Numbered from the stretch's first letter, positions 44,681 through 55,040 are shown. The stretch: DNA of 64,000 bases from Gemmatimonadota bacterium (GCA_028873815.1 JAPPNN010000014.1:1-64000); one strand, 5' to 3'. Notes: a model not told the origin generated them from the sequence alone. Made by a program: numbers and translations.

Positions 44681-46228
44681 TCAGCTGCCCCCCGTCCCCC
44701 TGGCCTCCTCCGCCTCCAGAATCGGCGTCAGCCACCGGGCCAGCGCGGCCACGGTATCCGCGTACATCGGATCCGCCACCAGGTTGGTCCGCTCCTCCGG
44801 GTCGCTGTCGTGGTCGTACAGCTCCCCGCTGCCGTCCCGGTATCGGATGTAGCGCCACCGGTCCGTCCGCACCGTGTGCTGGCCGCTGGCGAATGTCGAG
44901 ATCGCCGGGCGGTCCCGAAGGCGCGCGGGATCGCGGAACCAGGGCATCAGACTGCCGCCTTCGAACTCGTGGGCGGGCGCCGGCACCCCGGTCAGCTCAA
45001 CGAGCGTGGGATAGATGTCCAACAGATCCACCGCGCGCGCCGACCTGGCGCCCGGCTCTACCTGACCGGGCGCGACGACGAAGAACGGCACCCGCGTGGA
45101 TTCCTCCCAGAGGGTGAACTTCTCCCACGTCTCTCGCTCCCCCAGGTGGAAGCCGTGGTCGGACCAGAGCACGATGATCGTCTCATCCGCCCGCCCGCTC
45201 GCCTCCAGCGCATCGAGCAGCCGCCCGACCTGCGCGTCCGCGAAGCTGATCGACGCCAGATACCCCTGTACCGCCCGCGGCCACTCGCCGTTGGCCTCGA
45301 TCCAGCGGTGCCAGACCCTGCGCTCCGCCCCCATCCGCTGCCCGGCCTCGGGCAGACCCTCGCGCCAATCCCCCGGCTCGGGCAGAAGCACGTCCTCCAG
45401 CGGGTACAGCTCGAAGAACGGCTCGGGCACGAACCACGGGATGTGCGGCCGGAAGATGCCCACGGCCAGGAAGAACGGCTGCCCCTGGTCGCGGCCCAGC
45501 TGGCCCACCGCCCAGTCGGTGACCTGCTCGTCCGGAAACGGTTCGCCTTCCGGGAAGGGGCCCCAGTCCATGTAGTAGGGCACGTCGATCTCGGGTAGTT
45601 CGCCCACACCGGCCGCCACCCGCTCCCACTCATACAGCCAGAACCCCTGCTCGTCTACGGTCCGCGCCGTTCCCTCGGGGAAGCGCGCGTCGGGCATCTG
45701 CTGATCGAGCGAAGGATGGAACTCGTCCCAGGCGTTCCGGTCGTTCTGGTCGACGCCGTAGTCGCCGTTCAGCCACGAAAGGGCGTGAAAAATCTTGCCC
45801 GTCCCCAAGGTGCGGTAACCGTTCGCACGGAAGTGCGCGGGCAGCGTGGCGACCCCCTGGAGCGCGGGCGCGTCGTACCAGAGCGTGCGCAGGTCGTAGA
45901 CGCCGGAGGTGGACGGGCGCAACCCGGTCAGCACCGCGATCCGGGACGGGTTGCAGGAGACCGCGGGCACGTGCGCGTTGGTGAAGGTCATGCCCTGCTG
46001 CGCGAGGCGCTCCAGGTTCGGTGTGTGAACCGTCCCGGGATAGCCGCCCAGCGGGCCGATCCAGTCGTTCATGTCGTCGACGGCGATGAAGAGCACGTTG
46101 GGGCGGCCGGCGGCGTCCGCGGGTGGCCGGGCATCGGGGCCGGTGCAGGCGTGGATGCCCAGCCACAGCGCCGGCGCCAGCGCGGCAGCGGCCATCAGTC
46201 GGCGGGGACGGGTGTGGCGCGTAATCAT
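44681..46228 (-). CDS. Sulfatase, iduronate-2-sulfatase-like
   Basis: Sulfate-ester hydrolase. SCNPSRIAVLTGLRP contains the C-x-P-S-R signature from Cys92. VDDMNDWIGPLGG is the metal-binding start typical of iduronate-2-sulfatase-like enzymes, and IVLWSDHGFHLGERE completes the site. Export is shown by RRLMAAAALAPALWLG and a Cys at residue 28. Its start overlaps the stop of the next sulfatase by four bases (ATGA), so the pair is co-translated. Length 515 aa is normal. The sugar substrate is unknown. Confidence 0.92.
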   Translation of the reverse strand: MITRHTRPRRLMAAAALAPALWLGIHACTGPDARPPADAAGRPNVLFIAVDDMNDWIGPLGGYPGTVHTPNLERLAQQGMTFTNAHVPAVSCNPSRIAVLTGLRPSTSGVYDLRTLWYDAPALQGVATLPAHFRANGYRTLGTGKIFHALSWLNGDYGVDQNDRNAWDEFHPSLDQQMPDARFPEGTARTVDEQGFWLYEWERVAAGVGELPEIDVPYYMDWGPFPEGEPFPDEQVTDWAVGQLGRDQGQPFFLAVGIFRPHIPWFVPEPFFELYPLEDVLLPEPGDWREGLPEAGQRMGAERRVWHRWIEANGEWPRAVQGYLASISFADAQVGRLLDALEASGRADETIIVLWSDHGFHLGERETWEKFTLWEESTRVPFFVVAPGQVEPGARSARAVDLLDIYPTLVELTGVPAPAHEFEGGSLMPWFRDPARLRDRPAISTFASGQHTVRTDRWRYIRYRDGSGELYDHDSDPEERTNLVADPMYADTVAALARWLTPILEAEEARGTGGS

Positions 46229-47745
46229 CCGCCCACCACCGAGAACGCCGGCGGCCACACCGGCGAAAAGTCCCGGATCCGCTCTGACAGCTCTTCGCGC
46301 ACATCCGCGTAGTCCCCGTCCTCGAAGCGGTTGATCAGCTCGAACGGGTCGTCCTCCATGTCGTAGAGGTCGCCTTCCCCATCGTGGGGATAGAGCCCGA
46401 GCTTCCAGCGGTCCGTCACGATCGAGACATTGCCGCGGACCTCGATGAAGACCTCGTCCTGCACCGAAGCTTCGCCGTCCGTCAGCAGCGCGGTGAGGTC
46501 GCGGCCCTCCATCGCTTCGGGCGGCGGCGCACCGGCCAGCGAGAGGATCGTCGGCATGAGGTCGACGTGGGCGCTGAAGCCGTCCCGCACGCCGGGCTCG
46601 ATGCTCGGCGGGTGGCGGACGACGAGCGGCACGCGCACCGAGAGGTCGTAGTGCGTGCCCTTGTGGATCAGGTCGTGATCGCCGAGATGGGAGCCGTGAT
46701 CGCTGGTCCACAGGACGATGGTGTCGTCAAGCTCGTCGCGCCGCTCCAGGGCGTCGATGACGCGGCCCATCTGTTCGTCGATGAATGACAGGTTGCCGTA
46801 GTGGCCCGCGCGGATGGCGTGGATGATCTGGTCGCGGCGCCGGTAGTCCGAGTCGATCAGACGGGGGATGTCACCGGTGTAATTGAAGCGCAGCCGCGTG
46901 TGGTCGGTGGGCTTGGTGGCGAGTTCGCCGGGGAAGGTATGCCCCAGCGGCAGGTCCATTTCCTTGTAGGGAGCCGAGCAGCGGGCCGGCGGATCCCATG
47001 GATTGTGGGGACCGTTGAAGGAGACCCAGAAGAACCACGGCTCCCGCAGCTCGCCGCGCTCGACGATCTCCAGGGCGCGCGCACCGACGTAGTGGTCGAT
47101 GTGCCAGGACTCGTCCCATGGCCATTCGTAGACGTGGGGCGTCGGCGCCTCGACCCCCATCCGCAGATAGTCGTCGCGCACGAGGCCCCGCTCCGCCAGG
47201 AAGGCGGCGTAGTCGTCCTGCTGGCCCGCGGCTCCGAAGTTGCCCTTGCGGTCGGCCGAGACCCAGCGGTCGAATCCTCCCAGCGGCTCGTCGTCGGGGA
47301 AGCCCAGGTGGAGCTTGCCCACCGCGGTGGTCTGATACCCGTGCGCGCCGAGTTCCGCCATGAGCACCGGGCTCGTCTCCGGAACCCACCCGCCGATGTT
47401 CTCCCACTTGCCGTGGGTGTGGGGGTACTGCCCGGTGATCCAGGTGTTGCGCGCCGGGATGCAGATTGGCCCGGTCGAATAGTGACGGCGGAAGACCGCC
47501 CCCTCCCGGGAGAGGCGGTCGAGCGTGGGCATGTCGAGGAAGCGGTGGCCGATCGCGGGGACGTCCATCCCGCTCTGGTAGTCGGTCGTGACCAGGAGGA
47601 TGTTGGGGCGGTCGCCGGGGTCCCTCGGCGCGTCGCGCCTGTCCGACTCGCGGCCCCGGGGGACTTCGGGGGTGCACCGCGACAGCAAGAGCGCCAGCGC
47701 GCCCAGCCCGGCCCCCTGAATAAACGCCCGTCGCGAACTCCTCAT
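46225..47745 (-). CDS. Sulfatase, exported (Tat lipoprotein)
   Basis: The signature C-I-P-A-R starts at Cys95 and continues NTWITGQYP. VTTDYQSGMD and IVLWTSDHGSHLGDH give the metal sites. The Tat motif SRRAFIQGAGLGALALLL and lipobox LLSRC near residue 24 place it outside the cytoplasm. It is the first gene of the sulfatase pair and is divergent from the GH146-like gene. The Ala in place of Ser in the signature is allowed. Length 506 aa is usual. Confidence 0.92.
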   Translation of the reverse strand: MRSSRRAFIQGAGLGALALLLSRCTPEVPRGRESDRRDAPRDPGDRPNILLVTTDYQSGMDVPAIGHRFLDMPTLDRLSREGAVFRRHYSTGPICIPARNTWITGQYPHTHGKWENIGGWVPETSPVLMAELGAHGYQTTAVGKLHLGFPDDEPLGGFDRWVSADRKGNFGAAGQQDDYAAFLAERGLVRDDYLRMGVEAPTPHVYEWPWDESWHIDHYVGARALEIVERGELREPWFFWVSFNGPHNPWDPPARCSAPYKEMDLPLGHTFPGELATKPTDHTRLRFNYTGDIPRLIDSDYRRRDQIIHAIRAGHYGNLSFIDEQMGRVIDALERRDELDDTIVLWTSDHGSHLGDHDLIHKGTHYDLSVRVPLVVRHPPSIEPGVRDGFSAHVDLMPTILSLAGAPPPEAMEGRDLTALLTDGEASVQDEVFIEVRGNVSIVTDRWKLGLYPHDGEGDLYDMEDDPFELINRFEDGDYADVREELSERIRDFSPVWPPAFSVVGG

Positions 47746-47828
47746 GCACGGATTATGGCCTGTCGGAGCACCGCCGGCCAGCGTAATGTGTACCCTGTGT
47801 GAACCGAACCTGCGGGATGGAGGTCCCC

Positions 47829-50315
47829 ATGACGATCTCTCGTCGCACCGCCCTCAAGGTCGGCCTCGGGGCCGGCACGCTGCCCCTGCTGGGCTGCTCC
47901 CCAATCGGCGCCGGATCGGGCGCTCGCAACGCTGCCCTCGCCGCCGCGGCAGGGCTCATCAAGGCCCGTGCCCTCCCGCTCAGCGCCGTCCGCCTTACCG
48001 GCGGCCCTCTCAAGCACGCCCAGGAACTCAACGGCCGCTATCTGCTCGAACTGGAGCCCGACCGGATGCTCGCGTACTACCGCGACCGGGCCGGCCTCAC
48101 GCCGAAGGGCGAGCCGTATGCCGGCTGGGACGGGGACGGACGCAACCTGACGGGCCACATCGCCGGTCACCACCTCACCGCGGTGAGCCTCATGTGGGCC
48201 GCCACCAGCGACGAACGATACAGGGACCGCGCGGATTACCTGGTCACCGAGCTCGAAGAGGTGCAGGACGCCCACGGCGACGGCTACCTCAGCGCGCTGG
48301 CGGGCCTGCGGCGGGCCTTCGGGGAACTCGCGCGCGGCGAGATCCGTTCGGCATCCTTCGACCTGAACGGCGAGTGGGCCCCCTGGTACACGCTGCACAA
48401 GACCTTCGGCGGCCTCCGCGACGCCTATCGCTTCACCGGCAACGAGACCGCACTGGAGATGGAGATCGCCTTCGCGACATGGGCGGAAGGGATCCTATCG
48501 GGCCTCTCCGACGCCCAGCTCCAGCACATGATGAACACCGAGTTCGGCGGCATGAACGAGATCATGGTCGATCTCTTCGCCGACACCGGCGACGAGCGCT
48601 GGCTCGACCTCTCGTACAAGTTCGAGCACCGCACCTTCATCGAACCCCTGCAGCGGCACCAGGACATCCTCGCCGGCAAGCACGGGAACACCGCCGTGCC
48701 CAAGCTCATCGGTTCCGCGGACCGCTTTGCCCTGACGGGAAATCCCGAGGATCTGATCGGTGCGAGCTTCTTCTGGGACAGCGTGGTCCAGCACCACACC
48801 TTCTCGAGCGGCGGCCACGGCAAGGACGAGTACTTCGGCCCGCCCGGCCAGCTGAGCGACCGCATCGACGGGCGCACGGCCGAAACATGCAACATCTACA
48901 ACATGCTCAAGCTCACCCGGCAGCTCTTCGCGCTCCGGCCGGACCCGCACTACGCCGACTTCCACGAGCGCGCGCTCTTCAACCACATCCTGTCCTCGAT
49001 CGACCCGGAGGACGGGCGCACCTGCTACATGGTGCCGGTGGGCCGCGGCGTGCAGCGCGAGTACCAGGACATGCAGCGCAGCTTCACCTGCTGCGTGGGG
49101 TCGGGGATGGAGAGCCACGCGCTCCACGGGGACGGGATCTACTACGAGGACGGCGACAGGCTGTGGGTGAATCTGTACGCGCCCTCCACGGCGGACTGGG
49201 CCGACGCAGGAGTCCGGCTGGCCATGGAGACGGGGTTCCCCGAGGGGGAGAGAGCGACGATCCGGGTGGAGGCACGGCAGCCGCGCGAGTTCACGCTGAT
49301 GCTGCGGCAGCCCTTCTGGGCGGGCGACGGCTTCGCCGTGAGGGTCAACGGCGAGGCGGTGGCGCCCGACGCGCGGCCCGATGGCCTGGAATTCACCGGC
49401 CGCAGCCAGTACGGGCGGCTCCAATACGACGCCAGCACGTTCAGGGAGCTGACACGGACGTGGCGAAGCGGCGATGTGGTGGAGGTCGACCTGCCCAAGC
49501 CGCTCCGGCTGGAGGGGCTCCCGGACAACCCGCGCCGCGCGTCGATCATGTGGGGTCCGATCGTGCTGGCCGGGGACCTGGGGCCGGAACGCGAACGCGG
49601 CGGCGAGGGTTCGGAGCGGCCTGAGCCGCCGAAGGTGCCGGTTTTCGTCGCGGCCGAGGAGCCGGTGGCGTCGTGGGTGCGAGCGGTGGACGCAGGTGCG
49701 GGCCGCTTCCGCACGGATGGCGTCGGCCGCGAGCCGGACGCCGCCGGACGGGCCACGGACGTGGACCTGCACCCGTTCTTCCGTCTGCACCGGCGAACAT
49801 ACTCGACGTACTGGGATCTGTTCACACCGGACGAATGGGAGGAGCAGAAGGTCGAATACGCCGCCGAAGCTGAGCGCCTGCGCAGGCTGGGGGGGGCGAC
49901 CGTCGCCTACCTGGAGCCCGGCGAGCGCGTCTTCGAGGACGCGTTCAACTACCAGGGGAGCGAGGAAACGGTCACCCAGCGCATGCTGGGCCGGCCGGGG
50001 CGCAGGGGCGGGGGCTGGTTCTCCTTCGACATCCCGGTGGCGCCGGATCGTCCCATGACGCTCATCGCCACCTACTACAGCGATGACCGCCGGGGTACGC
50101 CGGCGTCGTTCGAGATCCTGGTGGACGGGACCCGGGTGGCCGAGGCCGAGGTCGACCGCAGCGAGCCGCCGCGCTTCTACGACGTCGCGTATCCGCTCCC
50201 GGCCGGGGTGGTCGCGGGCAAGGAACAGGTGACCGTGCGCCTCCAGGCGAAGCCGGACAGCCAGATCGCGACGGTGTTCGGGCTGCGGATGGTGCGCGCG
50301 GACGAACTGCGGTGA
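47829..50315 (+). CDS. GH146/GH127-like beta-L-arabinofuranosidase, exported lipoprotein
   Basis: ATG at 47829 follows GGAGG at five bases. A Tat signal SRRTALKVGLGAG and lipobox LLGC are at the start. The (alpha/alpha)6 domain begins HAQELNGRYLLELEPDR. The catalytic set is in AETCNIYNMLKL (Glu352 and Cys354) and FTCCVGSGMESH (Cys421-Cys422), the GH146 style of the DUF1680 clan, with GHGKDEYF supplying the likely acid/base glutamate near 334. C-terminal beta domains (DUF4986/DUF6805-like) extend to residue 828. GH146 members act on beta-L-arabinofuranosides of pectic arabinans. It starts the plus-strand arabinose run that continues with araA 97 bases later. Confidence 0.85.
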   Translation: MTISRRTALKVGLGAGTLPLLGCSPIGAGSGARNAALAAAAGLIKARALPLSAVRLTGGPLKHAQELNGRYLLELEPDRMLAYYRDRAGLTPKGEPYAGWDGDGRNLTGHIAGHHLTAVSLMWAATSDERYRDRADYLVTELEEVQDAHGDGYLSALAGLRRAFGELARGEIRSASFDLNGEWAPWYTLHKTFGGLRDAYRFTGNETALEMEIAFATWAEGILSGLSDAQLQHMMNTEFGGMNEIMVDLFADTGDERWLDLSYKFEHRTFIEPLQRHQDILAGKHGNTAVPKLIGSADRFALTGNPEDLIGASFFWDSVVQHHTFSSGGHGKDEYFGPPGQLSDRIDGRTAETCNIYNMLKLTRQLFALRPDPHYADFHERALFNHILSSIDPEDGRTCYMVPVGRGVQREYQDMQRSFTCCVGSGMESHALHGDGIYYEDGDRLWVNLYAPSTADWADAGVRLAMETGFPEGERATIRVEARQPREFTLMLRQPFWAGDGFAVRVNGEAVAPDARPDGLEFTGRSQYGRLQYDASTFRELTRTWRSGDVVEVDLPKPLRLEGLPDNPRRASIMWGPIVLAGDLGPERERGGEGSERPEPPKVPVFVAAEEPVASWVRAVDAGAGRFRTDGVGREPDAAGRATDVDLHPFFRLHRRTYSTYWDLFTPDEWEEQKVEYAAEAERLRRLGGATVAYLEPGERVFEDAFNYQGSEETVTQRMLGRPGRRGGGWFSFDIPVAPDRPMTLIATYYSDDRRGTPASFEILVDGTRVAEAEVDRSEPPRFYDVAYPLPAGVVAGKEQVTVRLQAKPDSQIATVFGLRMVRADELR

Positions 50316-50412
50316 GTTCGGCCCCGGACGAGGCCTGTGCGGGCACGCGGGCCGATGAGGCCGCGGGCGGGCGCACGGGTGGGCGAAGGCGCGGCGCCAC
50401 GGGCAGAGCCGC

Positions 50413-51882
50413 GTGATCGACTACGCGCCGCTCGAAGCCTGGTTCGTCACCGGCAGCCAGCACCTTTACGGGCCGGAGGCGCTGGAGCAGGTGCGGGCCA
50501 ACTCGGAAGCGGTCGTGGCGGGCGTCAACGGGTCGGGAGCACTGCCTGTGAAGGTCGTCTTCAAGGCGGTGGTGACGACGCCGGACGAGGTCTCGGCGGC
50601 CCTGCGCGAGGCGGACGGGGCGCCGAACTGCATCGGCGTTATCGCGTGGATGCACACCTTCAGCCCCGGCAAGATGTGGATCGGCGGGTTGAGCCGGCTG
50701 CGGCGGCCGCTGTGCCACCTGCATACGCAGATGGGCCGTGACATCCCCTGGTCCACCATCGACATGGACTTCATGAACCTGAACCAGTCGGCCCACGGGG
50801 GACGCGAATTCGGCTACATCTGCACCCGGCTGGGCATCGAGCGGAAGGTGGTCGTGGGGCACTGGCGGGACGGGTCGGTGCAGGACAGGGTGGCGACCTG
50901 GCTGCGGGCGGCGGCGGCGTGGCACGACAGCCAGGGCATGAGGATCGCGCGCATCGGCGACAACATGCGGCAGGTCGCGGTGACCGAGGGCGACAAGGTG
51001 GAGGCCCAGCGCCGCTTCGGGTATGCGGTGGACGGCTATGGGCTGGGGGACCTCGTGGCGCACGTCGAGGCCGCGAGCGAGGGCGCCGTCGATGCGCTGT
51101 GCGGGGAGTATGCCGACACGTACTCGATGATGGAGGGGCTGCTGCCGGGCCGCGCGCGCCACCAGTCGTTGCGCGACGCCGCGCGGATCGAGCTGGGCCT
51201 GCGTTCATTCCTGACCGAGGGCGGATTCCACGCCTTCACCGACACCTTCGAGAACCTGCACGGCCTGCGCCAGCTCCCCGGCATCGCCGTCCAGCGCCTC
51301 ATGGCCGATGGCTGCGGATTCGGCGCCGAGGGAGACTGGAAGCACGCCGCGCTGGTGCGGTCCATGAAGGTGATGGCCCACGGCCTGCCCGGCGGTACCA
51401 GCTTCATGGAGGACTACACCTACCACCTCGATCCCGGAGACCAGGGGGTTCTGGGCGCCCACATGCTGGAGATCTGCCCGTCGATCGCCGCAGGGACCCC
51501 GTCGTGCGAGATCCACCCGCTCGGGATCGGGGGCCGCGAGGACCCCGTGCGGCTCGTGTTCGATGCCGCCCCCGGCCCGGCCGTGAACGTGGCCGTGGTG
51601 GACCTCGGTGACCGCTTCCGGATGGTGGTCAGCGAGGTGGAGGTGGTGGAGCCGTTCGAGGCGTTACCGAAGCTCCCCGTCGCACGCGCGATGTGGAAGC
51701 CGCGTCCGGATCTGGAAACCGCGGCCGCCGCGTGGATCCACGCGGGGGGCGCGCATCACACCGCGTTCTCGCTCACGCTGACAGCCGAGCACCTGGAGGA
51801 CTTCGCCGCGATGGCGGGAGTGGAGTGCCTGTTCATCGATGACGACACGGAGTTGAGGAGGTTCCGCCGCGAACTGCGGTAG
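50413..51882 (+). CDS. araA: L-arabinose isomerase
   Basis: Converts L-arabinose to L-ribulose in the cytoplasm. The protein starts [20 protein letters not shown] and has the Mn2+ site residues Glu280 (TDTFENLHG), Glu306 (GFGAEGDWK) and His323 (VMAHG), with a further His near 429. Length 489 aa is normal. GTG at 50413 is the only start that keeps this N-terminus; its ribosome site is weak. It lies downstream of a GH146-like gene and ahead of galM, the symporter, araB and araD, giving a complete arabinose pathway. Confidence 0.97.
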   Translation: MIDYAPLEAWFVTGSQHLYGPEALEQVRANSEAVVAGVNGSGALPVKVVFKAVVTTPDEVSAALREADGAPNCIGVIAWMHTFSPGKMWIGGLSRLRRPLCHLHTQMGRDIPWSTIDMDFMNLNQSAHGGREFGYICTRLGIERKVVVGHWRDGSVQDRVATWLRAAAAWHDSQGMRIARIGDNMRQVAVTEGDKVEAQRRFGYAVDGYGLGDLVAHVEAASEGAVDALCGEYADTYSMMEGLLPGRARHQSLRDAARIELGLRSFLTEGGFHAFTDTFENLHGLRQLPGIAVQRLMADGCGFGAEGDWKHAALVRSMKVMAHGLPGGTSFMEDYTYHLDPGDQGVLGAHMLEICPSIAAGTPSCEIHPLGIGGREDPVRLVFDAAPGPAVNVAVVDLGDRFRMVVSEVEVVEPFEALPKLPVARAMWKPRPDLETAAAAWIHAGGAHHTAFSLTLTAEHLEDFAAMAGVECLFIDDDTELRRFRRELR

Positions 51883-51914
51883 GCGCGTGCGCATCGACAG
51901 AGGGGTCGCTACGC

Positions 51915-51943
51915 TGGATTCCGGTACGGGCAGACTCTACTAT
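51915..51943 (+). promoter_or_regulatory. Possible promoter upstream of the mutarotase gene
   Basis: TGGATT (51915-51920) and TACTAT (51938-51943) are 17 bases apart in the 138-base gap between araA and the mutarotase gene. The -35 match is only three of six, so this is a weak candidate for an internal promoter. Confidence 0.3.
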
Positions 51944-52020
51944 GTCCGGGAGCATATTGGGGGCGGCAGAAACTGCCAGCAAGAGTGGCTCCCCGGAACC
52001 CTCGGAAGAGAGCGCTTCTC

Positions 52021-53262
52021 ATGGCCCGTGTACGATCCGGCCCCTACCTGGCACTCCGTGGAGGGGTCCCCTGCGGCCCGCCTACCGCGGCACCGGCGAC
52101 CGTCATCCTGGCGGCCACCGTGCTCACGCTGATCGCCTGCGTCCCCGACGACTCCCCCATGCCGCGAAGCATCGCCACCGTCCCGTTCGGCACGACCGCG
52201 ACGGGCGAAGTCGTCGATCTCTTCACGATGACGAACGCGAACGGGATCGAGGTGCGGGCCATCACCTACGGGGGGATCATCCTCTCGATCAAGACACCGG
52301 ACCGGGACGGACGCTGGGACGACATCGTCCTGGGCTTCGACTCCCTCGAGCCCTACGAGGCGGGGTCGCCCTACTTCGGCTCGATCATCGGGCGCTACGG
52401 CAACCGCATCGCCGGGGGGCGGTTCACACTGGACGGCGAGACCTTTGCGCTCGCGACCAACAACGGGCCGAATCACCTTCACGGCGGCGACGTGGGCTTC
52501 GACAAGGTGGTGTGGGGGGGCGAGCCCTTCGAGCGCGAGGACGCGGTCGGCGTCGCCTTCACCTACACGAGCGCGGACGGCGAGGAGGGGTATCCCGGAA
52601 CGATGGAGGTTCGCGTCACCTACACACTCACGGACGCGGACGAACTCATCTTCGACTACCACGCCACCACCGACCGCGCCACACCCGTCAACCTCACCCA
52701 GCACAGCTACTTCAACCTCGCCGGGGGCGCGGCCGACAACATCCTCGGGCACGAACTCACCCTCGACGCCAGTCGCTTCACCCCAGTCGACACGACGCTG
52801 ATTCCCACCGGCGACCTGGCGCCCGTCGAGGGCACGCCCTTCGACTTCCGCACCGCCACCACCATCGGCGCGCGCATCGGCGACGATCACCCACAGCTCG
52901 TGGCCGGCCTGGGCTACGACCACAACTTCGTGCTGGACGGGGACGACCCTGACGTAACGTCAGGGTTAACGGAAAGGAACCGGGAAGGCCTGCATCGCGC
53001 GGCGCTCGTGTTCGAGCCCCTCACCGGCCGCACCCTGGAGATCCACACCGGGGAACCGGGGATCCAGTTCTACTCGGGGAACTTTCTCGACGGGACCATC
53101 GCGGGCAAAGCCGGCCGCGTCTACGGTCACCGGAGCGGGTTCTGCCTGGAGACGCAGCACTACCCGGACTCACCCAACCAACCCGCCTTCCCCTCCACGA
53201 TTCTCCGTCCCGGCGAGGAATACGGCACGCGCACCGTTCTGACCTTCGGGGTGGCAGGCTGA
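52021..53262 (+). CDS. galM: Aldose 1-epimerase (mutarotase), exported lipoprotein
   Basis: Interconverts alpha and beta anomers of aldoses. NGPNHLHGGDVGFDKVVW and VNLTQHSYFNLAG give the two histidines, LETQHYPDSPNQPAFP the catalytic glutamate region. VFAN-like beta-sandwich sequence fills the rest. ATG at 52021 gives a signal peptide with lipobox LIAC near residue 39, so this mutarotase is outside the cytoplasm, where it would convert released arabinose (or galactose) to the form taken up. It is 4 bases before the symporter gene. Length 413 aa. Confidence 0.92.
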   Translation: MARVRSGPYLALRGGVPCGPPTAAPATVILAATVLTLIACVPDDSPMPRSIATVPFGTTATGEVVDLFTMTNANGIEVRAITYGGIILSIKTPDRDGRWDDIVLGFDSLEPYEAGSPYFGSIIGRYGNRIAGGRFTLDGETFALATNNGPNHLHGGDVGFDKVVWGGEPFEREDAVGVAFTYTSADGEEGYPGTMEVRVTYTLTDADELIFDYHATTDRATPVNLTQHSYFNLAGGAADNILGHELTLDASRFTPVDTTLIPTGDLAPVEGTPFDFRTATTIGARIGDDHPQLVAGLGYDHNFVLDGDDPDVTSGLTERNREGLHRAALVFEPLTGRTLEIHTGEPGIQFYSGNFLDGTIAGKAGRVYGHRSGFCLETQHYPDSPNQPAFPSTILRPGEEYGTRTVLTFGVAG

Positions 53263-53266
53263 CGCC

Positions 53267-55030
53267 ATGGCAACGCTCGACTGGCTGATCATCCTCGCCT
53301 ATCTCGGGGTGGTGGGCGGGCTCGCCGCGTGGGTTTTCCAGCGGCGCAAGGACACGCCGGACGACTACTTCCTGGCCAACCGCAACCTCGGCTGGTTCAT
53401 CGTCGGGGCATCGATCTTCGCATCGAACATCGGCTCCGAGCACCTCGTGGGGCTGGCCGGGTCGGGAGCGACGGACGGCGTGGCCCTGGCGCACTACGAG
53501 CTGCACGCGTGGTGCCTGCTCGTGCTGGCCTGGGTGTTCGTCCCGTTCTTCATGCGCTCGCGCGTCTACACGATGCCCGAGTTCCTGGAGCGCCGCTTCT
53601 CGCCGGCCGCGCGCTGGGTGCTCTCGCTGATCTCGCTGGTGAGCTACGTGCTGACGAAGATCGCGGTGGGGATATTCGCAGGCGGAGTGGTCTTCGCGAC
53701 GCTCCTGCCCGACGTGCAGCTGCAGCTCGGGCCGTGGGTGCTGAACAGCTTCTGGGTGGGATCGCTGGTCGTGATCGTGCTCACCGGCATCTACACGGTC
53801 GCCGGGGGGATGCGCGCAGTCGCCTACACCGAGGCGCTGCAGACGGTGGTGCTGGTGCTGGGGTCGGGTCTGCTGACGTGGTTCGGGCTGAGCGCGCTGG
53901 GGGGATGGGGGGGACTGAGGGAGGCCCTCGACCCGGACATGTTCAACCTGTGGAAACCGATCATCCCGGAGGGAATGGACGGGACGTGGGCGCCGGTGCT
54001 GGAGCCGAACCGGATCGCGTGGTACTTCAACGGCAACTTCCCGTGGCCGGGGATGCTTCTGTGCGCGCCGATCATCGGGCTGTGGTACTGGTGCACCGAC
54101 CAGTACATCGTGCAGCGGGCGCTCGGCGCGCGGAACGAGACCGAGGCCCGCCGCGGCAGCATCTTCGCGGGAATGCTCAAGCTGCTGCCGGTGTTCATCT
54201 TCATCATCCCGGGAATGATCGCGCTGGCGCTGGCCCGCACGGGGGACTACGGAGCGCTGAGCCAGATGGTCGACGCGGACGGGAACGTGATCCCCGGCAC
54301 CGCGCAGGCCGCCTTCCCGCTGCTCGTGACGAGCATCCTGCCGGTCGGGGTGCGGGGGCTGGTGGTGGCGGGGCTGCTCGCGGCGCTGATGAGCTCGCTG
54401 GCGGGAGTGTTCAACGCATCGTCCACCCTCTTCACGATGGATCTGTACCAGAAGTGGAGACCCGCGGCGTCCAGGCAGCGGCTGGTGTGGGTGGGACGGG
54501 TCGCCACCACGACAATGGTCGTCATCGGTCTCCTCTGGATCCCGGTGATCCAGGGCTCGCGCGGCCTCTACCAGTACCTGCAGGGCGTGCAGGGATACCT
54601 GGCACCGCCGATCTTCACGGTCTTCTTCCTCGGCGTCTTCATGAAGCGGCTGAACGCGAAGGGGTGCCTGGCCGCGCTCGTCGTCGGCTTCGTGCTGGGC
54701 GCTTTCCGCCTGGCGGTCGACACACCGGTCTCGATGGGGATGGCGGGCTTCGAGGCCGGCTACGATCCGGGCTCGTTCCTGTGGATCGTCAACAATATCT
54801 ACTTCCAGTACTACAGCCTCTTCATCTTCACGGTCTCGGTGGTTGTGATGGTGGTAGTGAGCTACCTGACCGAGCCGCCGTCGTACGGGCGCATAGCGGG
54901 GCTGACGTACGCCACGGTGACGGATGAGCACCGTTCGGCGTCGCGGAAGAGCTGGGATCGGAGGGACGTGATCGGATCCGCGGTCGTTCTGGTCATGATC
55001 CTGCTGGCCTACCTCTACTTCCGCGGGTGA
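53267..55030 (+). CDS. Sodium/solute symporter (SSS family), probable arabinose importer
   Basis: A polytopic inner-membrane transporter with about 14 helices. LANRNLGWFIVGASIFASNIGSEHLVGLAG is the first conserved block of SGLT-like carriers, and GLWYWCTDQYIVQRALGARN is a hallmark of the sugar-transport branch. The mid-membrane serine-rich stretch MSSLAGVFNASSTL is also present. It lies between the mutarotase and ribulokinase genes, making L-arabinose the likely substrate. Length 587 aa. No TonB-dependent receptor or SusD-like protein is in the window. Confidence 0.92.
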   Translation: MATLDWLIILAYLGVVGGLAAWVFQRRKDTPDDYFLANRNLGWFIVGASIFASNIGSEHLVGLAGSGATDGVALAHYELHAWCLLVLAWVFVPFFMRSRVYTMPEFLERRFSPAARWVLSLISLVSYVLTKIAVGIFAGGVVFATLLPDVQLQLGPWVLNSFWVGSLVVIVLTGIYTVAGGMRAVAYTEALQTVVLVLGSGLLTWFGLSALGGWGGLREALDPDMFNLWKPIIPEGMDGTWAPVLEPNRIAWYFNGNFPWPGMLLCAPIIGLWYWCTDQYIVQRALGARNETEARRGSIFAGMLKLLPVFIFIIPGMIALALARTGDYGALSQMVDADGNVIPGTAQAAFPLLVTSILPVGVRGLVVAGLLAALMSSLAGVFNASSTLFTMDLYQKWRPAASRQRLVWVGRVATTTMVVIGLLWIPVIQGSRGLYQYLQGVQGYLAPPIFTVFFLGVFMKRLNAKGCLAALVVGFVLGAFRLAVDTPVSMGMAGFEAGYDPGSFLWIVNNIYFQYYSLFIFTVSVVVMVVVSYLTEPPSYGRIAGLTYATVTDEHRSASRKSWDRRDVIGSAVVLVMILLAYLYFRG

Positions 55031-55040
55031 GGTGCGGGTG

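Noticed and set aside
47746..47828. Symmetric ACACAGGG/GTGTACCC-like segments as an operator in the divergent gap
   Set aside because: The half sites are short and imperfect; nothing beyond chance in this 83-base gap.
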